Shown: in pieces, positions 1 to 7,409 of the stretch
How the letters are laid out: each line of letters opens with the position of its first letter
Position numbering within the stretch: position 1 is the stretch's first letter
Assembly: GCA_947254045.1 (NCBI GenBank)
Contig: CAMYBO010000007.1
Span: forward strand, 1-20,250
DNA: 20,250 nt
Reading direction: 5' to 3'
Source: an uncultured Granulicatella sp.
GTDB taxonomy: Bacteria; Bacillota; Bacilli; Lactobacillales; Aerococcaceae
Position numbers and translations under genes: made by a program
The notes under the pieces: model-generated
What the model saw: the letters and a program-made list of their open reading frames with translations, nothing else
What the model was told of the DNA's origin: nothing
Databases searched by the model: none

Positions 1-37
1 TTGTATTGGTTTTCAAGAATTTTAAGAGTTCAAATTA

Positions 38-80
38 AACAGCTAGAAACGTTGAAATTACAATGTTTCTAGCTGTTTTT
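38..80 (+). terminator. Intrinsic terminator of the upstream unit
   Basis: A perfect 13-bp inverted repeat pairs 38-50 (AACAGCTAGAAAC) with 65-77, with a 14-nt loop, and runs into a T tract at 76-80. It lies before the rpsJ promoter, so it most likely ends the unseen upstream gene. In many Firmicutes that neighbour is tuf or fusA, but nothing of its coding sequence is visible in bases 1-37. Confidence 0.8.
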
Positions 81-144
81 GAGCAAAAATGAAACACACG
101 GAGGCGTTTGTATAAAAAAAGATTGATAAATCAACAAAAAAAGC

Positions 145-173
145 TTGCATTTTTATAAATTAGCATGTATACT
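145..173 (+). promoter_or_regulatory. Main promoter of the S10-spc-alpha cluster
   Basis: A sigma-A type promoter is visible: TTGCAT (145-150), a 17-nt spacer, and TATACT (168-173). Transcription would start near 180, giving a leader of about 170 nt before rpsJ. It is the only good promoter between the upstream terminator and rpsJ, so it probably drives the whole ribosomal protein cluster. The start site is inferred, not mapped. Confidence 0.7.
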
Positions 174-179
174 GTTAAA

Positions 180-350
180 AGTGTCGCAGGGGATAAGTAT
201 GTCCACGTGCGATACCCCCCTGTAAAGGAAACAGGGGTAGCTATGAAACGAGAGGTTGCGACACACCCGGACGCTTTGCCACGAAAGGGAAACGTCGGAA
301 ATTCGCGTGGAGCTAGTCTTATGACAACATTAGACGAAGGAGGAAAGAAA
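180..350 (+). promoter_or_regulatory. Structured 5' leader of rpsJ
   Basis: The leader holds several perfect inverted repeats: GTGTCGCA (181-188) with TGCGACAC (257-264); CCCCTGT (217-223) with ACAGGGG (231-237); CCACG (279-283) with CGTGG (306-310). A bulged CCGGACG/CGTCGG stem (267-273 with 293-298) is also possible. A second copy of CAGGGG (187-192) can pair with 217-222 instead, so two folds compete. No T-tract terminator lies between 180 and 350, so any control would more likely act on translation, processing or stability than on attenuation. Ribosomal protein leaders often bind a product of their own operon (L4 in E. coli), but no ligand can be assigned here. The region stays open in the rpsJ frame from 165, which I take as chance. 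Confidence 0.55.
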
Positions 351-659
351 ATGGCAAAACAAAAAATCCGTATCCGTTTGAAAGCTTACGAACACCGTGC
401 GCTTGATCAATCAGCGGAAAAAATCGTAGAAACAGCAAAAAGAACTGGTGCTAGCGTAGCTGGTCCAATTCCATTGCCTACAGAAAGATCGCTATATACA
501 GTTATTCGTGCGACTCACAAATACAAAGATTCTCGCGAACAATTTGAAATGCGTACTCACAAACGTTTGATTGACATTGTCAATCCAACACCAAAAACTG
601 TTGATGCCTTAATGAAACTTGATTTACCAAGTGGCGTTGACATCGAAATCAAATTATAA
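351..659 (+). CDS. rpsJ: 30S ribosomal protein S10
   Basis: The 102-residue product starts MAKQKIRIRLKAYEH and matches S10 along its full length. S10 sits in the head of the 30S subunit next to S3 and S14, and as NusE it also joins NusB in the transcription antitermination complex. The reading frame is open from 165, but the ATG at 351 is chosen because it gives the conserved N-terminus and follows GAAGGAGG with good spacing. The in-frame ATGs at 243 and 321 lack a comparable ribosome binding site. It is the first gene of the cluster, and rplC follows after 25 nt. Confidence 0.97.
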   Translation: MAKQKIRIRLKAYEHRALDQSAEKIVETAKRTGASVAGPIPLPTERSLYTVIRATHKYKDSREQFEMRTHKRLIDIVNPTPKTVDALMKLDLPSGVDIEIKL

Positions 660-684
660 TTTATAGAAAAATGGAGGTGTAACC

Positions 685-1317
685 ATGACCAAAGGAATCT
701 TAGGCAAAAAAGTAGGGATGACTCAATACTTTACAGAAGCAGGTGAACTTATTCCTGTAACAGTTGTAGAAGTAACTCCAAACGTTGTTCTTCAATTAAA
801 AACAATCGAAAACGACGGTTACGAAGCTGTTCAATTAGGTTTCGACGACTTACGTGAAGTTTTATCAAATCGCCCTGCAAAAGGTCATGTAGCAAAAGCA
901 AATGCTACTCCTAAGCGCTTCATTCGTGAATTCAACAATGTCGAGCTTAGCGAGTACGAAGTAGGACAAGAAATCACTGTTGATGTATTTAAAGCAGGTG
1001 ACATCGTTGACGTAACAGGAACATCTAAAGGAAAAGGTTTCCAAGGTGCGATTAAACGTCATGGTCAATCTCGTGGACCAATGGCTCACGGTTCTCGTTA
1101 CCACCGTCGTCCTGGTTCAATGGGTGGAGCATCATTCCCATCACGCGTATTCAAAGGTAAAGCTTTACCTGGACAAATGGGTGGCAACCGTATCACTATT
1201 CAAAATCTTGAAGTGGTTAAGGTTGATGCAGAACGTAACGTTATCTTAATCAAAGGTAATGTACCAGGATCTAAAAAATCATTAGTAGAAATTAAAACAG
1301 CTATTAAATCAAAATAA
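685..1317 (+). CDS. rplC: 50S ribosomal protein L3
   Basis: This 210-residue protein is full-length L3, beginning MTKGILGKKVGMTQ. L3 binds 23S rRNA early in 50S assembly, and its extended loop reaches toward the peptidyl transferase centre. That loop is recognisable at about residues 112-148, a Gly/Arg/His-rich stretch that includes GTSKGKGFQG and HRRPGSMGG. The start is supported by GGAGGTG at 673-679. Changes in the L3 loop are known to affect pleuromutilin and linezolid sensitivity, and nothing unusual is seen here. It lies between rpsJ and rplD, as is standard in bacteria. Confidence 0.97.
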   Translation: MTKGILGKKVGMTQYFTEAGELIPVTVVEVTPNVVLQLKTIENDGYEAVQLGFDDLREVLSNRPAKGHVAKANATPKRFIREFNNVELSEYEVGQEITVDVFKAGDIVDVTGTSKGKGFQGAIKRHGQSRGPMAHGSRYHRRPGSMGGASFPSRVFKGKALPGQMGGNRITIQNLEVVKVDAERNVILIKGNVPGSKKSLVEIKTAIKSK

Positions 1318-1343
1318 TTCAGTAAGGAAGGAGGAACGAGAGA

Positions 1344-1967
1344 ATGACAAAAGTTACATTATACAAACAAGATGGAACAACAAATGGAGAAATTGAGTTA
1401 AACTCAGACATCTTCGGAATTGAACCAAATGAAAATGTAGTATTCGACGCAGTAATCATGCAACGCGCTTCATTACGTCAAGGAACTCACGCAGTTAAAA
1501 ACCGTAGTGCAGTAAGCGGAGGCGGCCGTAAACCATGGCGCCAAAAAGGAACTGGTCGTGCTCGTCAAGGATCAATCCGTTCACCACAATGGCGTGGCGG
1601 AGGTATTGTATTCGGACCAACACCTCGTTCATATAGTTACAAATTACCAAGAAAAGTACGTCGCTTAGCGATTAAATCAGTATTATCACAAAAAGTATTA
1701 GATCAAAAGCTTGTTGTAGTGGAAGCATTACAATTCGACGCACCAAAAACAAAAGAGTTTGCACAAGTATTAGCTAACTTAAAAGTTGACACAAAAGTGT
1801 TAGTAGTTGTTGAATCTTCAAACGAATTTGCACAATTAGCTGCACGTAACATTCCAAACGTAACAGTTGTTGACGAAACACAAGTTACTGTTTTAGATGT
1901 TGTAAACAACGATAAATTAGTATTAACACAAGCTGCTCTTTCTAAAGTAGAGGAGGGACTTCAATAA
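1344..1967 (+). CDS. rplD: 50S ribosomal protein L4
   Basis: The 207-residue product is L4, a primary 23S rRNA binder whose long loop lines the peptide exit tunnel. The loop is visible at about residues 59-86, with the hallmark KPWRQKGTGRARQGS near 63-77, where macrolide resistance changes occur in other bacteria. In E. coli L4 also represses the S10 operon through its leader. Whether it does so here is unknown, but the structured leader at 180-350 makes the question reasonable. GAAGGAGG (1327-1334) sits 9 nt before the ATG. The stop codon overlaps the start of rplW by one base (TAATG). Confidence 0.96.
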   Translation: MTKVTLYKQDGTTNGEIELNSDIFGIEPNENVVFDAVIMQRASLRQGTHAVKNRSAVSGGGRKPWRQKGTGRARQGSIRSPQWRGGGIVFGPTPRSYSYKLPRKVRRLAIKSVLSQKVLDQKLVVVEALQFDAPKTKEFAQVLANLKVDTKVLVVVESSNEFAQLAARNIPNVTVVDETQVTVLDVVNNDKLVLTQAALSKVEEGLQ

Positions 1968-2257
1968 TGGATGCACGTGACGTAATCAAACGCCCAATCA
2001 TTACTGAAGCTTCAATGCTTGCTACTGACGAAAAGAAATATACTTTCGAAGTAGACGTACGCGCAAACAAAATTGAAGTACGTCAAGCCGTAGAAGAAAT
2101 TTTTGGTGTTAAAGTAGAAAAAGTTAACATCTTAAATGTACGTGCTAAATTCAAACGTGTTGGCCGCTATGCTGGTTACACAAACAAACGTCGTAAAGCA
2201 ATCGTGAAGCTTACAAAAGACTCAAAAGATATTCAAATCTTCGCTGAAGAAGCATAA
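1967..2257 (+). CDS. rplW: 50S ribosomal protein L23
   Basis: This 96-residue protein is L23, with the typical opening MDARDVIKRPIITEAS. L23 stands at the exit of the nascent peptide tunnel and is the docking site for trigger factor and signal recognition particle. Its start overlaps the rplD stop by one base, and its ribosome binding site (AGGAGGG, 1951-1957) lies inside rplD, so translation of the two is probably coupled. The length is normal for the family. rplB follows after 40 nt. Confidence 0.96.
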   Translation: MDARDVIKRPIITEASMLATDEKKYTFEVDVRANKIEVRQAVEEIFGVKVEKVNILNVRAKFKRVGRYAGYTNKRRKAIVKLTKDSKDIQIFAEEA

Positions 2258-2297
2258 TCTTCGAAGCAAAACTACTATTATATAGGAGGAATTAGAC

Positions 2298-3128
2298 GTG
2301 GCGATTAAAAAATATAATCCAACCTCAAACGGCCGTCGTAATATGACAGGTTATGATTTCAGCGAAATTACAAAGTCAACACCAGAAAAAACTTTGTTAG
2401 AATCATCAAAAAACAACGCTGGTCGTAACAGCCAAGGTAAAATCACTGTACGTCACCAAGGTGGCGGACACAAACGTGCTTATCGTGTGATTGACTTCAA
2501 ACGTAACAAAGATAACGTTGAAGGAGTTGTTCACTCAATCGAGTACGATCCAAACCGTTCAGCAAACATTGCTTTAATTCACTATGTTGATGGAGTGAAA
2601 GCATATATCATTGCTCCAAAAGGTTTACAAGTAGGACAACGTATCGAATCAGGCGTTAACGCTGATATCAAAGTTGGTAATGCATTACCATTAGGAAGCA
2701 TTCCAGTCGGTACTGTTATCCACAACATTGAAACAAAACCAGGTAAAGGCGGACAATTAGTTCGTTCAGCTGGTACAAGTGCTCAAGTACTTGGTCAAGA
2801 AGGTAAATACACTTTAGTTCGTTTGAACTCAGGTGAAGTTCGTATGATTTTAGCAACTTGCCGTGCAACAATCGGTACTGTTGGTAACGAACAACATGAA
2901 TTAATTAACTTTGGTAAAGCTGGTCGTGCTCGTTGGAAACGTAAACGTCCAGAAGTTCGTGGATCTGTAATGAACCCTAACGATCACCCACACGGTGGTG
3001 GTGAAGGTCGTGCTCCAATCGGACGTCCAACACCAGTATCTCCATGGGGTAAACCAGCTCTTGGATACAAGACTCGCAGCAAGAAAGCCCGTTCAAACAA
3101 ACTTATTGTTCGTGGTCGTAAAAAATAA
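2298..3128 (+). CDS. rplB: 50S ribosomal protein L2
   Basis: The 276-residue product is L2, among the most conserved ribosomal proteins. It supports association of the subunits and the peptidyl transferase region. Visible hallmarks are an N-terminal OB-like RNA-binding region, GGGHKRAYR near residues 55-63, and the C-terminal NPNDHPHGGGEGR at 226-238, which contains the conserved histidines near the catalytic centre. It starts with GTG, preceded by TAGGAGG. rpsS follows after 51 nt. Confidence 0.97.
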   Translation: MAIKKYNPTSNGRRNMTGYDFSEITKSTPEKTLLESSKNNAGRNSQGKITVRHQGGGHKRAYRVIDFKRNKDNVEGVVHSIEYDPNRSANIALIHYVDGVKAYIIAPKGLQVGQRIESGVNADIKVGNALPLGSIPVGTVIHNIETKPGKGGQLVRSAGTSAQVLGQEGKYTLVRLNSGEVRMILATCRATIGTVGNEQHELINFGKAGRARWKRKRPEVRGSVMNPNDHPHGGGEGRAPIGRPTPVSPWGKPALGYKTRSKKARSNKLIVRGRKK

Positions 3129-3179
3129 TTATTAAAACAAATCTGATTCTATTAAAATTTTGGAAGGAGGATTTCCATA

Positions 3180-3461
3180 ATGGGTCGTAGTTTGAAAAAA
3201 GGACCTTTCGTCGATGAACATTTGATGAAAAAGGTTGAAGCAGCTCAAGGAAGCGACAAAAAAGTAGTGATCAAAACTTGGTCTCGTCGTTCAACAATTT
3301 TCCCAAACTTTGTTGGACAAACAATTGCTGTATATGACGGCAGAAAACATGTTCCAGTTTATATTCAAGAAGACATGGTAGGACACAAACTTGGTGAATT
3401 CGCACCAACAAGAACTTACCGTGGTCATGCAAATGATGATAAGAAGAGTAAACGTAAATAA
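3180..3461 (+). CDS. rpsS: 30S ribosomal protein S19
   Basis: This 93-residue protein begins MGRSLKKGPFVDEHL, diagnostic of S19. S19 forms part of the 30S head with S13 and contacts the large subunit and the A-site region. The Lys-rich end (DDKKSKRK) is typical. Its ribosome binding site GGAGG (3166-3170) lies in the 7-nt loop of a possible small hairpin formed by TGGAA (3161-3165) and TTCCA (3173-3177). rplV starts 20 nt after its stop. Confidence 0.96.
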   Translation: MGRSLKKGPFVDEHLMKKVEAAQGSDKKVVIKTWSRRSTIFPNFVGQTIAVYDGRKHVPVYIQEDMVGHKLGEFAPTRTYRGHANDDKKSKRK

Positions 3462-3480
3462 CGAGGGGAGGACTTAAACT

Positions 3481-3837
3481 ATGTCAGAACAAATCACATC
3501 TGCAAAAGCAGTTGCAAAAACAGTTCGTATTGCGCCTCGTAAAGCTCGTCTTGTTGTCGATCTAATTAGAGGTAAAAAAATCGGTGATGCAATTTCAATC
3601 TTGAAATTCACACCACGTGCAGCTTCACCAATCGTAGAAAAAGTATTGATGTCTGCAATCGCAAATGCTGAACACAATTTCGACTTAGATGTTGAAAACT
3701 TATATGTAAGCGAAGCATACGTGAACGAAGGACCAACAATGAAACGTTTCCGTCCACGCGCTAAAGGTTCAGCTTCACAAATCTTAAAACGCACAAGCCA
3801 CATCACTGTAGTGGTATCAGAGAAGAAGGAGGGATAA
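3481..3837 (+). CDS. rplV: 50S ribosomal protein L22
   Basis: The 118-residue product is L22, which contacts all 23S rRNA domains and sends a beta-hairpin into the exit tunnel beside L4. That hairpin corresponds to about residues 80-103, including GPTMKRFRPRAKGSA, where macrolide resistance changes are known in other species. No insertion or deletion is seen. The ribosome binding site is AGGGGAGG just before the ATG. Only three bases separate it from rpsC. Confidence 0.96.
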   Translation: MSEQITSAKAVAKTVRIAPRKARLVVDLIRGKKIGDAISILKFTPRAASPIVEKVLMSAIANAEHNFDLDVENLYVSEAYVNEGPTMKRFRPRAKGSASQILKRTSHITVVVSEKKEG

Positions 3838-3840
3838 TCA

Positions 3841-4503
3841 GTGGGTCAAAAAATTCATCCAATTGGAATGCGTGTCGGAATCATCCGTGACTGGGATTCA
3901 AAATGGTACGCAGAAAAAGATTTCGCAGAATTCTTGCATGAAGATTTAAAAATCCGTGATTATATCCGTAAACAATTAAGCGACGCTAGCGTTTCAACAA
4001 TTGAAGTTGAACGTGCAGCTAACCGTGTTAATGTTTCAATCCACACTGCAAAACCTGGTATGGTTATCGGTAAAGGTGGATCTGAAGTTGATAAATTACG
4101 TACAAACTTAAATAAATTAACAGGTAAAAAAGTACACATCAACATCGTGGAAATCAAAAAACCTGATTTAGATGCAAAATTAGTTGCTGAAGGAATTGCT
4201 CGCGACTTAGAACGTCGTATCGCTTTCCGTCGTGCACAAAAACAAGCTATTCAACGTACAATGCGTGCAGGTGCTAAAGGAATTAAAACAATGGTATCAG
4301 GTCGTTTAAACGGTGCAGATATCGCTCGTTCAGAAAGCTATTCTGAAGGAACAGTTCCATTACACACATTACGTGCAGATATTGACTACGCTTGGGAAGA
4401 AGCAGATACAACTTACGGAAAATTAGGTGTTAAAACATGGATTTACCGTGACGAAGTATTACCAACAAGAAAGAACAGTAACTCTGAGAAAGGAGGGAAA
4501 TAA
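3841..4503 (+). CDS. rpsC: 30S ribosomal protein S3
   Basis: The 220-residue product is S3, located at the mRNA entry side of the 30S head with S4 and S5, where it contributes to mRNA helicase activity. An N-terminal type II KH domain is visible with its GKGG loop at residues 77-80 (VIGKGG), followed by the usual C-terminal domain. The start is GTG, and its ribosome binding site AAGGAGGG lies in the last codons of rplV. rplP begins two bases after the stop, so coupling at both ends is likely. Confidence 0.97.
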   Translation: MGQKIHPIGMRVGIIRDWDSKWYAEKDFAEFLHEDLKIRDYIRKQLSDASVSTIEVERAANRVNVSIHTAKPGMVIGKGGSEVDKLRTNLNKLTGKKVHINIVEIKKPDLDAKLVAEGIARDLERRIAFRRAQKQAIQRTMRAGAKGIKTMVSGRLNGADIARSESYSEGTVPLHTLRADIDYAWEEADTTYGKLGVKTWIYRDEVLPTRKNSNSEKGGK

Positions 4504-4505
4504 AC

Positions 4506-4940
4506 ATGTTAGTACCAAAACGTGTAAAACACCGTCGTGAATTCCGTGGAAAAATGCGCGGGGAAGCTAAAGGTGGTAAAGAAGTAGTATTCGGTACATA
4601 CGGTTTACAAGCAACAGAATCTCACTGGATTACAAACCGTCAAATCGAAGCAGCTCGTATTGCAATGACTCGTTATATGAAACGTGGTGGGAAAGTATGG
4701 ATTAAAATTTTCCCTCACAAATCATACACAGCTAAAGCTATCGGGGTACGTATGGGTTCTGGTAAAGGGGCGCCTGAAGGTTGGGTAGCACCAGTTAAAC
4801 GTGGCAAAGTCATGTTTGAAATTGCTGGAGTTTCAGAAGAAGTAGCTCGTGAAGCTTTACGTTTGGCATCACACAAATTGCCAGTTAAAACAAAATTTGT
4901 GAAACGCGAAGAAAATGGTGGTGAATCGAATGAAGGTTAA
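4506..4940 (+). CDS. rplP: 50S ribosomal protein L16
   Basis: This 144-residue protein is L16, which helps shape the A site of the 50S subunit and stabilises tRNA. The opening MLVPKRVKHRREFRGKMRG is typical. The conserved loop MGSGKGAPEGWVAPVK lies at about 83-98; in E. coli its Arg81 neighbourhood is hydroxylated by a dioxygenase. The ribosome binding site AAAGGAGGG overlaps the end of rpsC. The gene ends 11 nt inside the start of rpmC. Confidence 0.96.
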   Translation: MLVPKRVKHRREFRGKMRGEAKGGKEVVFGTYGLQATESHWITNRQIEAARIAMTRYMKRGGKVWIKIFPHKSYTAKAIGVRMGSGKGAPEGWVAPVKRGKVMFEIAGVSEEVAREALRLASHKLPVKTKFVKREENGGESNEG

Positions 4941-5136
4941 TGCACTTAGAAAAGAACTTAAAGGGTTATCCACTGCTGAACTTGTTGAAAAAGAAAAAGA
5001 ATTAAAGCAAGAACTATTCAACTTACGATTCCAACTTGCTACTGGTCAATTAGAAGGTACAGCACGCATTCGTGAAGTACGTAAACAAATTGCGCGTATC
5101 AAGACTGCATTGCGTCAAGAAGAATTGCAAAAATAA
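4930..5136 (+). CDS. rpmC: 50S ribosomal protein L29
   Basis: The 68-residue product is L29, a two-helix hairpin protein near the tunnel exit beside L23. It starts MKVNALRKELKGLS and carries the family signature LFNLRFQLATGQLEGTARI. The frame is open from 4915, but that start would add five residues not found in L29. The ATG at 4930 gives the standard protein and has GGTGGTG about six bases upstream. It overlaps the end of rplP by 11 nt, which suggests translational coupling. Confidence 0.94.
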   Translation: MKVNALRKELKGLSTAELVEKEKELKQELFNLRFQLATGQLEGTARIREVRKQIARIKTALRQEELQK

Positions 5137-5160
5137 TCATCAGCAAAGGAGGCAATGAAC

Positions 5161-5427
5161 ATGACTGTAGAACGTAACCAACGTAAAGTATATCAAGGTC
5201 GCGTTGTTTCAGATAAGATGGAAAAGACTATTGTAGTTGCTATTGAAACTTACAAACGTCACAAAACTTACGGAAAACGCGTTAAATATACGAAAAAATT
5301 TGTAGCTCATGATGAAAATAACTCAGCTAAAATCGGTGATATTGTTAAGATCATGGAAACTCGTCCATTGTCAGCAACAAAACGTTTCCGTTTAGTTGAG
5401 ATTGTTGAAGAAGCAGTAATTATTTAA
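5161..5427 (+). CDS. rpsQ: 30S ribosomal protein S17
   Basis: The 88-residue product is S17, a primary binder of the 16S rRNA 5' domain with an OB fold. The conserved run GRVVSDKMEKTIVVAIE identifies it. An in-frame ATG lies two codons earlier at 5155, but AAAGGAGG (5145-5152) would be only 2 nt from it and is 8 nt from the ATG at 5161, so the latter is chosen. This is the last gene of the S10 block. rplN follows after 38 nt. Confidence 0.95.
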   Translation: MTVERNQRKVYQGRVVSDKMEKTIVVAIETYKRHKTYGKRVKYTKKFVAHDENNSAKIGDIVKIMETRPLSATKRFRLVEIVEEAVII

Positions 5428-5465
5428 TTTCAAATTGTGTAAACATTTGAAAGGAGGAACCAATA

Positions 5466-5834
5466 GTGATTCAAACAGAAACTCGTTTAAAAGTGGCTGA
5501 CAACTCAGGCGCTCGTGAAGTATTGACAATTAGAGTTCTAGGCGGATCTGGCCGCAAAACAGCTAACATCGGTGACATAATCGTTGCAACTGTTAAACAA
5601 GCAACACCAGGTGGGGTTGTTAAAAAAGGTGACGTTGTTAAAGCTGTAATCGTTCGTACGAAATCAGGAGCTCGTCGTAAAGACGGTTCTTACATTAAAT
5701 TCGACGAAAACGCATGTGTAATCATTCGTGATGACAAGAGCCCTCGTGGAACACGTATCTTTGGACCAGTTGCACGTGAATTACGTGATAACAACTATAT
5801 GAAGATCGTTTCATTAGCTCCAGAAGTATTATAA
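5466..5834 (+). CDS. rplN: 50S ribosomal protein L14
   Basis: This 122-residue protein is L14, at the subunit interface next to L19, and it is also the docking site of the silencing factor RsfS. The start MIQTETRLKVADNSGAREV and the length are exactly typical. It uses GTG preceded by AAAGGAGG. It opens the spc block. No promoter is evident in the 38-nt gap after rpsQ, so it appears to be transcribed from upstream. Confidence 0.97.
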   Translation: MIQTETRLKVADNSGAREVLTIRVLGGSGRKTANIGDIIVATVKQATPGGVVKKGDVVKAVIVRTKSGARRKDGSYIKFDENACVIIRDDKSPRGTRIFGPVARELRDNNYMKIVSLAPEVL

Positions 5835-5864
5835 TTCTCATCAAAATCGAAGGAGGTGTAACAC

Positions 5865-6176
5865 ATGCACGTAAAAACTGGTGATAAAGTTAAAGTAATC
5901 TCAGGTAAATACAAAGGAAAAGAAGGAGTAATCCTAAAAAGTTTTCCAAAACAAAACCGAGTTCTTGTTGAAGGTGTAAACATTGTTAAGAAACATCAAA
6001 AACCATCTCAAGCTAACCAAACAGGCGGCGTAGTTGAAATGGAAGCACCAATTCATGTTTCAAACGTAATGCTAATTGACCCTTCAACAGGTGCAGCTAC
6101 ACGTGTTAGCTACAAGGTTGAAAATGGTAAAAAAGTTCGCGTGTCTAAACGCACAGGCGAAGTACTAGATAAGTAA
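5865..6176 (+). CDS. rplX: 50S ribosomal protein L24
   Basis: The 103-residue product is L24, an assembly-initiating protein that binds the 5' region of 23S rRNA. A KOW motif is visible at the N-terminus (VKTGDKVKVISGKYKGKEG, residues 3-21), followed by the usual basic C-terminal part. AAGGAGGTG precedes the ATG. It lies between rplN and rplE in canonical order. Confidence 0.96.
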   Translation: MHVKTGDKVKVISGKYKGKEGVILKSFPKQNRVLVEGVNIVKKHQKPSQANQTGGVVEMEAPIHVSNVMLIDPSTGAATRVSYKVENGKKVRVSKRTGEVLDK

Positions 6177-6200
6177 TTTTAGGAAGGAGGACCATCCTGC

Positions 6201-6740
6201 ATGAATCGCTTAAATGCAAAATACAACAACGAAGTGGTAGCTTCTTTAATGGAAAAGTTTAACTACAAATCAATTATGGAAGTACCTAAAGTAGAAAAAA
6301 TCGTTATCAACATGGGTGTTGGTGATGCAACATCAAACGCTAAAAACTTAGAAAAAGCAGTTGAAGAATTAACATTAATTTCTGGTCAAAAACCAGTTGT
6401 TACTACAGCTAAAAAATCTATCGCTGGTTTCCGTTTACGTGAAGGTATGCCTATCGGTACTAAAGTTACTTTACGTGGTGAACGTATGTATGATTTCTTA
6501 GATAAATTAGTAACAGTTTCATTACCTCGTGTACGTGACTTCCGTGGAATCTCTAAAAAATCATTTGACGGACGTGGAAACTACACTTTAGGTGTGAAAG
6601 AACAATTAATCTTCCCTGAAATTGACTACGATCGCGTAGACAAAGTACGTGGTATGGATATCGTTATCGTAACTACTGCTAAATCAGACGAAGAAGCTAA
6701 AGAATTATTAACACAACTTGGAATGCCTTTCCAAAAATAA
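6201..6740 (+). CDS. rplE: 50S ribosomal protein L5
   Basis: This 179-residue protein is L5, which binds 5S rRNA and the P-site tRNA elbow in the central protuberance. Family hallmarks are MEVPKVEKIVINMGVGDA near residues 27-44, SGQKPVVTTAKKSIAGF, and the C-terminal GMDIVIVTTA. The ribosome binding site is AAGGAGG and the length is standard. rpsZ follows after 26 nt. Confidence 0.97.
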   Translation: MNRLNAKYNNEVVASLMEKFNYKSIMEVPKVEKIVINMGVGDATSNAKNLEKAVEELTLISGQKPVVTTAKKSIAGFRLREGMPIGTKVTLRGERMYDFLDKLVTVSLPRVRDFRGISKKSFDGRGNYTLGVKEQLIFPEIDYDRVDKVRGMDIVIVTTAKSDEEAKELLTQLGMPFQK

Positions 6741-6766
6741 AATAAAACTCACAGGAGGCGAGTAGT

Positions 6767-6952
6767 TTGGCTAAAAAATCAATGATCGCAAAGAACAAAC
6801 GTCCAAAAAAATATTCAACACAAGAATATACTCGTTGTGAACGTTGTGGTCGACCACATTCAGTTTATCGTAAATTCAAACTTTGCCGTATTTGTTTACG
6901 TGAGCTTGCCTATAAAGGGCAAATCCCAGGAATGAAGAAAGCAAGTTGGTAA
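6767..6952 (+). CDS. rpsZ: 30S ribosomal protein S14, zinc-binding type
   Basis: The 61-residue product is the short zinc-binding form of S14. Four cysteines form CxxC...CxxC at residues 24, 27, 40 and 43 (CERC and CRIC). It assembles into the 30S head near S3 and S10. Many Firmicutes carry a second, zinc-free S14 elsewhere, controlled by the zinc repressor; that copy is not in this window. The start codon is TTG, with AGGAGG upstream, the only clearly TTG-initiated gene in the ribosomal protein cluster. It is also called rpsN in some genomes. Confidence 0.95.
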   Translation: MAKKSMIAKNKRPKKYSTQEYTRCERCGRPHSVYRKFKLCRICLRELAYKGQIPGMKKASW

Positions 6953-6984
6953 TCATTACTACTTGATAAAGGAGGTACTCATTA

Positions 6985-7383
6985 ATGGTTATGACAGATC
7001 CAATCGCGGATTTCTTAACTCGTATTCGTAACGCGAACATGGTTCGTCACGAATCTTTAGAAGTTCCGTCATCAAATATTAAAGTGGCTATTGCTAACAT
7101 CTTAAAATCTGAAGGATTTATCAAAGACTTCACAGTTGAAGAAGATGGCAAGCAAGGTGTCATGAAAGTATTCTTGAAATATGGAAAAAATAACGAACGT
7201 GTAATCACAGGATTGAAACGTATTTCTAAACCTGGTTTACGTGTGTACGCTAAAACAGGCGAAGTTCCTAAAGTATTAAACGGTTTAGGTATCGCTATCG
7301 TATCAACATCTGAAGGTGTTATTACAGACAAAGAAGCAAGATCTAAAAACGTAGGTGGAGAAGTTCTAGCATACGTTTGGTAA
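6985..7383 (+). CDS. rpsH: 30S ribosomal protein S8
   Basis: This 132-residue protein is S8, a primary 16S rRNA binder of the platform and, in E. coli, the repressor of the spc operon. It opens MVMTDPIADFLTRIRNAN and has the C-terminal signature STSEGVITDKEAR. The ATG at 6985 lies 9 nt after AAAGGAGG (6968-6975). The ATG at 6991 would be too far from it. No S8-binding mimic was recognised near rplE or rplX, but I could not fold the region. Confidence 0.96.
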   Translation: MVMTDPIADFLTRIRNANMVRHESLEVPSSNIKVAIANILKSEGFIKDFTVEEDGKQGVMKVFLKYGKNNERVITGLKRISKPGLRVYAKTGEVPKVLNGLGIAIVSTSEGVITDKEARSKNVGGEVLAYVW

Positions 7384-7409
7384 TCTAGAAAACAAGGAGG
7401 TGCAGCCAA

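Noticed and set aside
165..350. In-frame open extension upstream of rpsJ, with ATGs at 165, 243 and 321
   Set aside because: None has a good ribosome binding site, the peptide does not resemble S10 extensions, and the region folds as a leader. The start at 351 has GAAGGAGG and gives the standard protein.
865..1104. Minus-strand open frame opposite rplC, and similar minus-strand frames opposite other ribosomal genes
   Set aside because: They are antisense shadows of highly biased coding sequence, with no ribosome binding sites or recognisable protein features.
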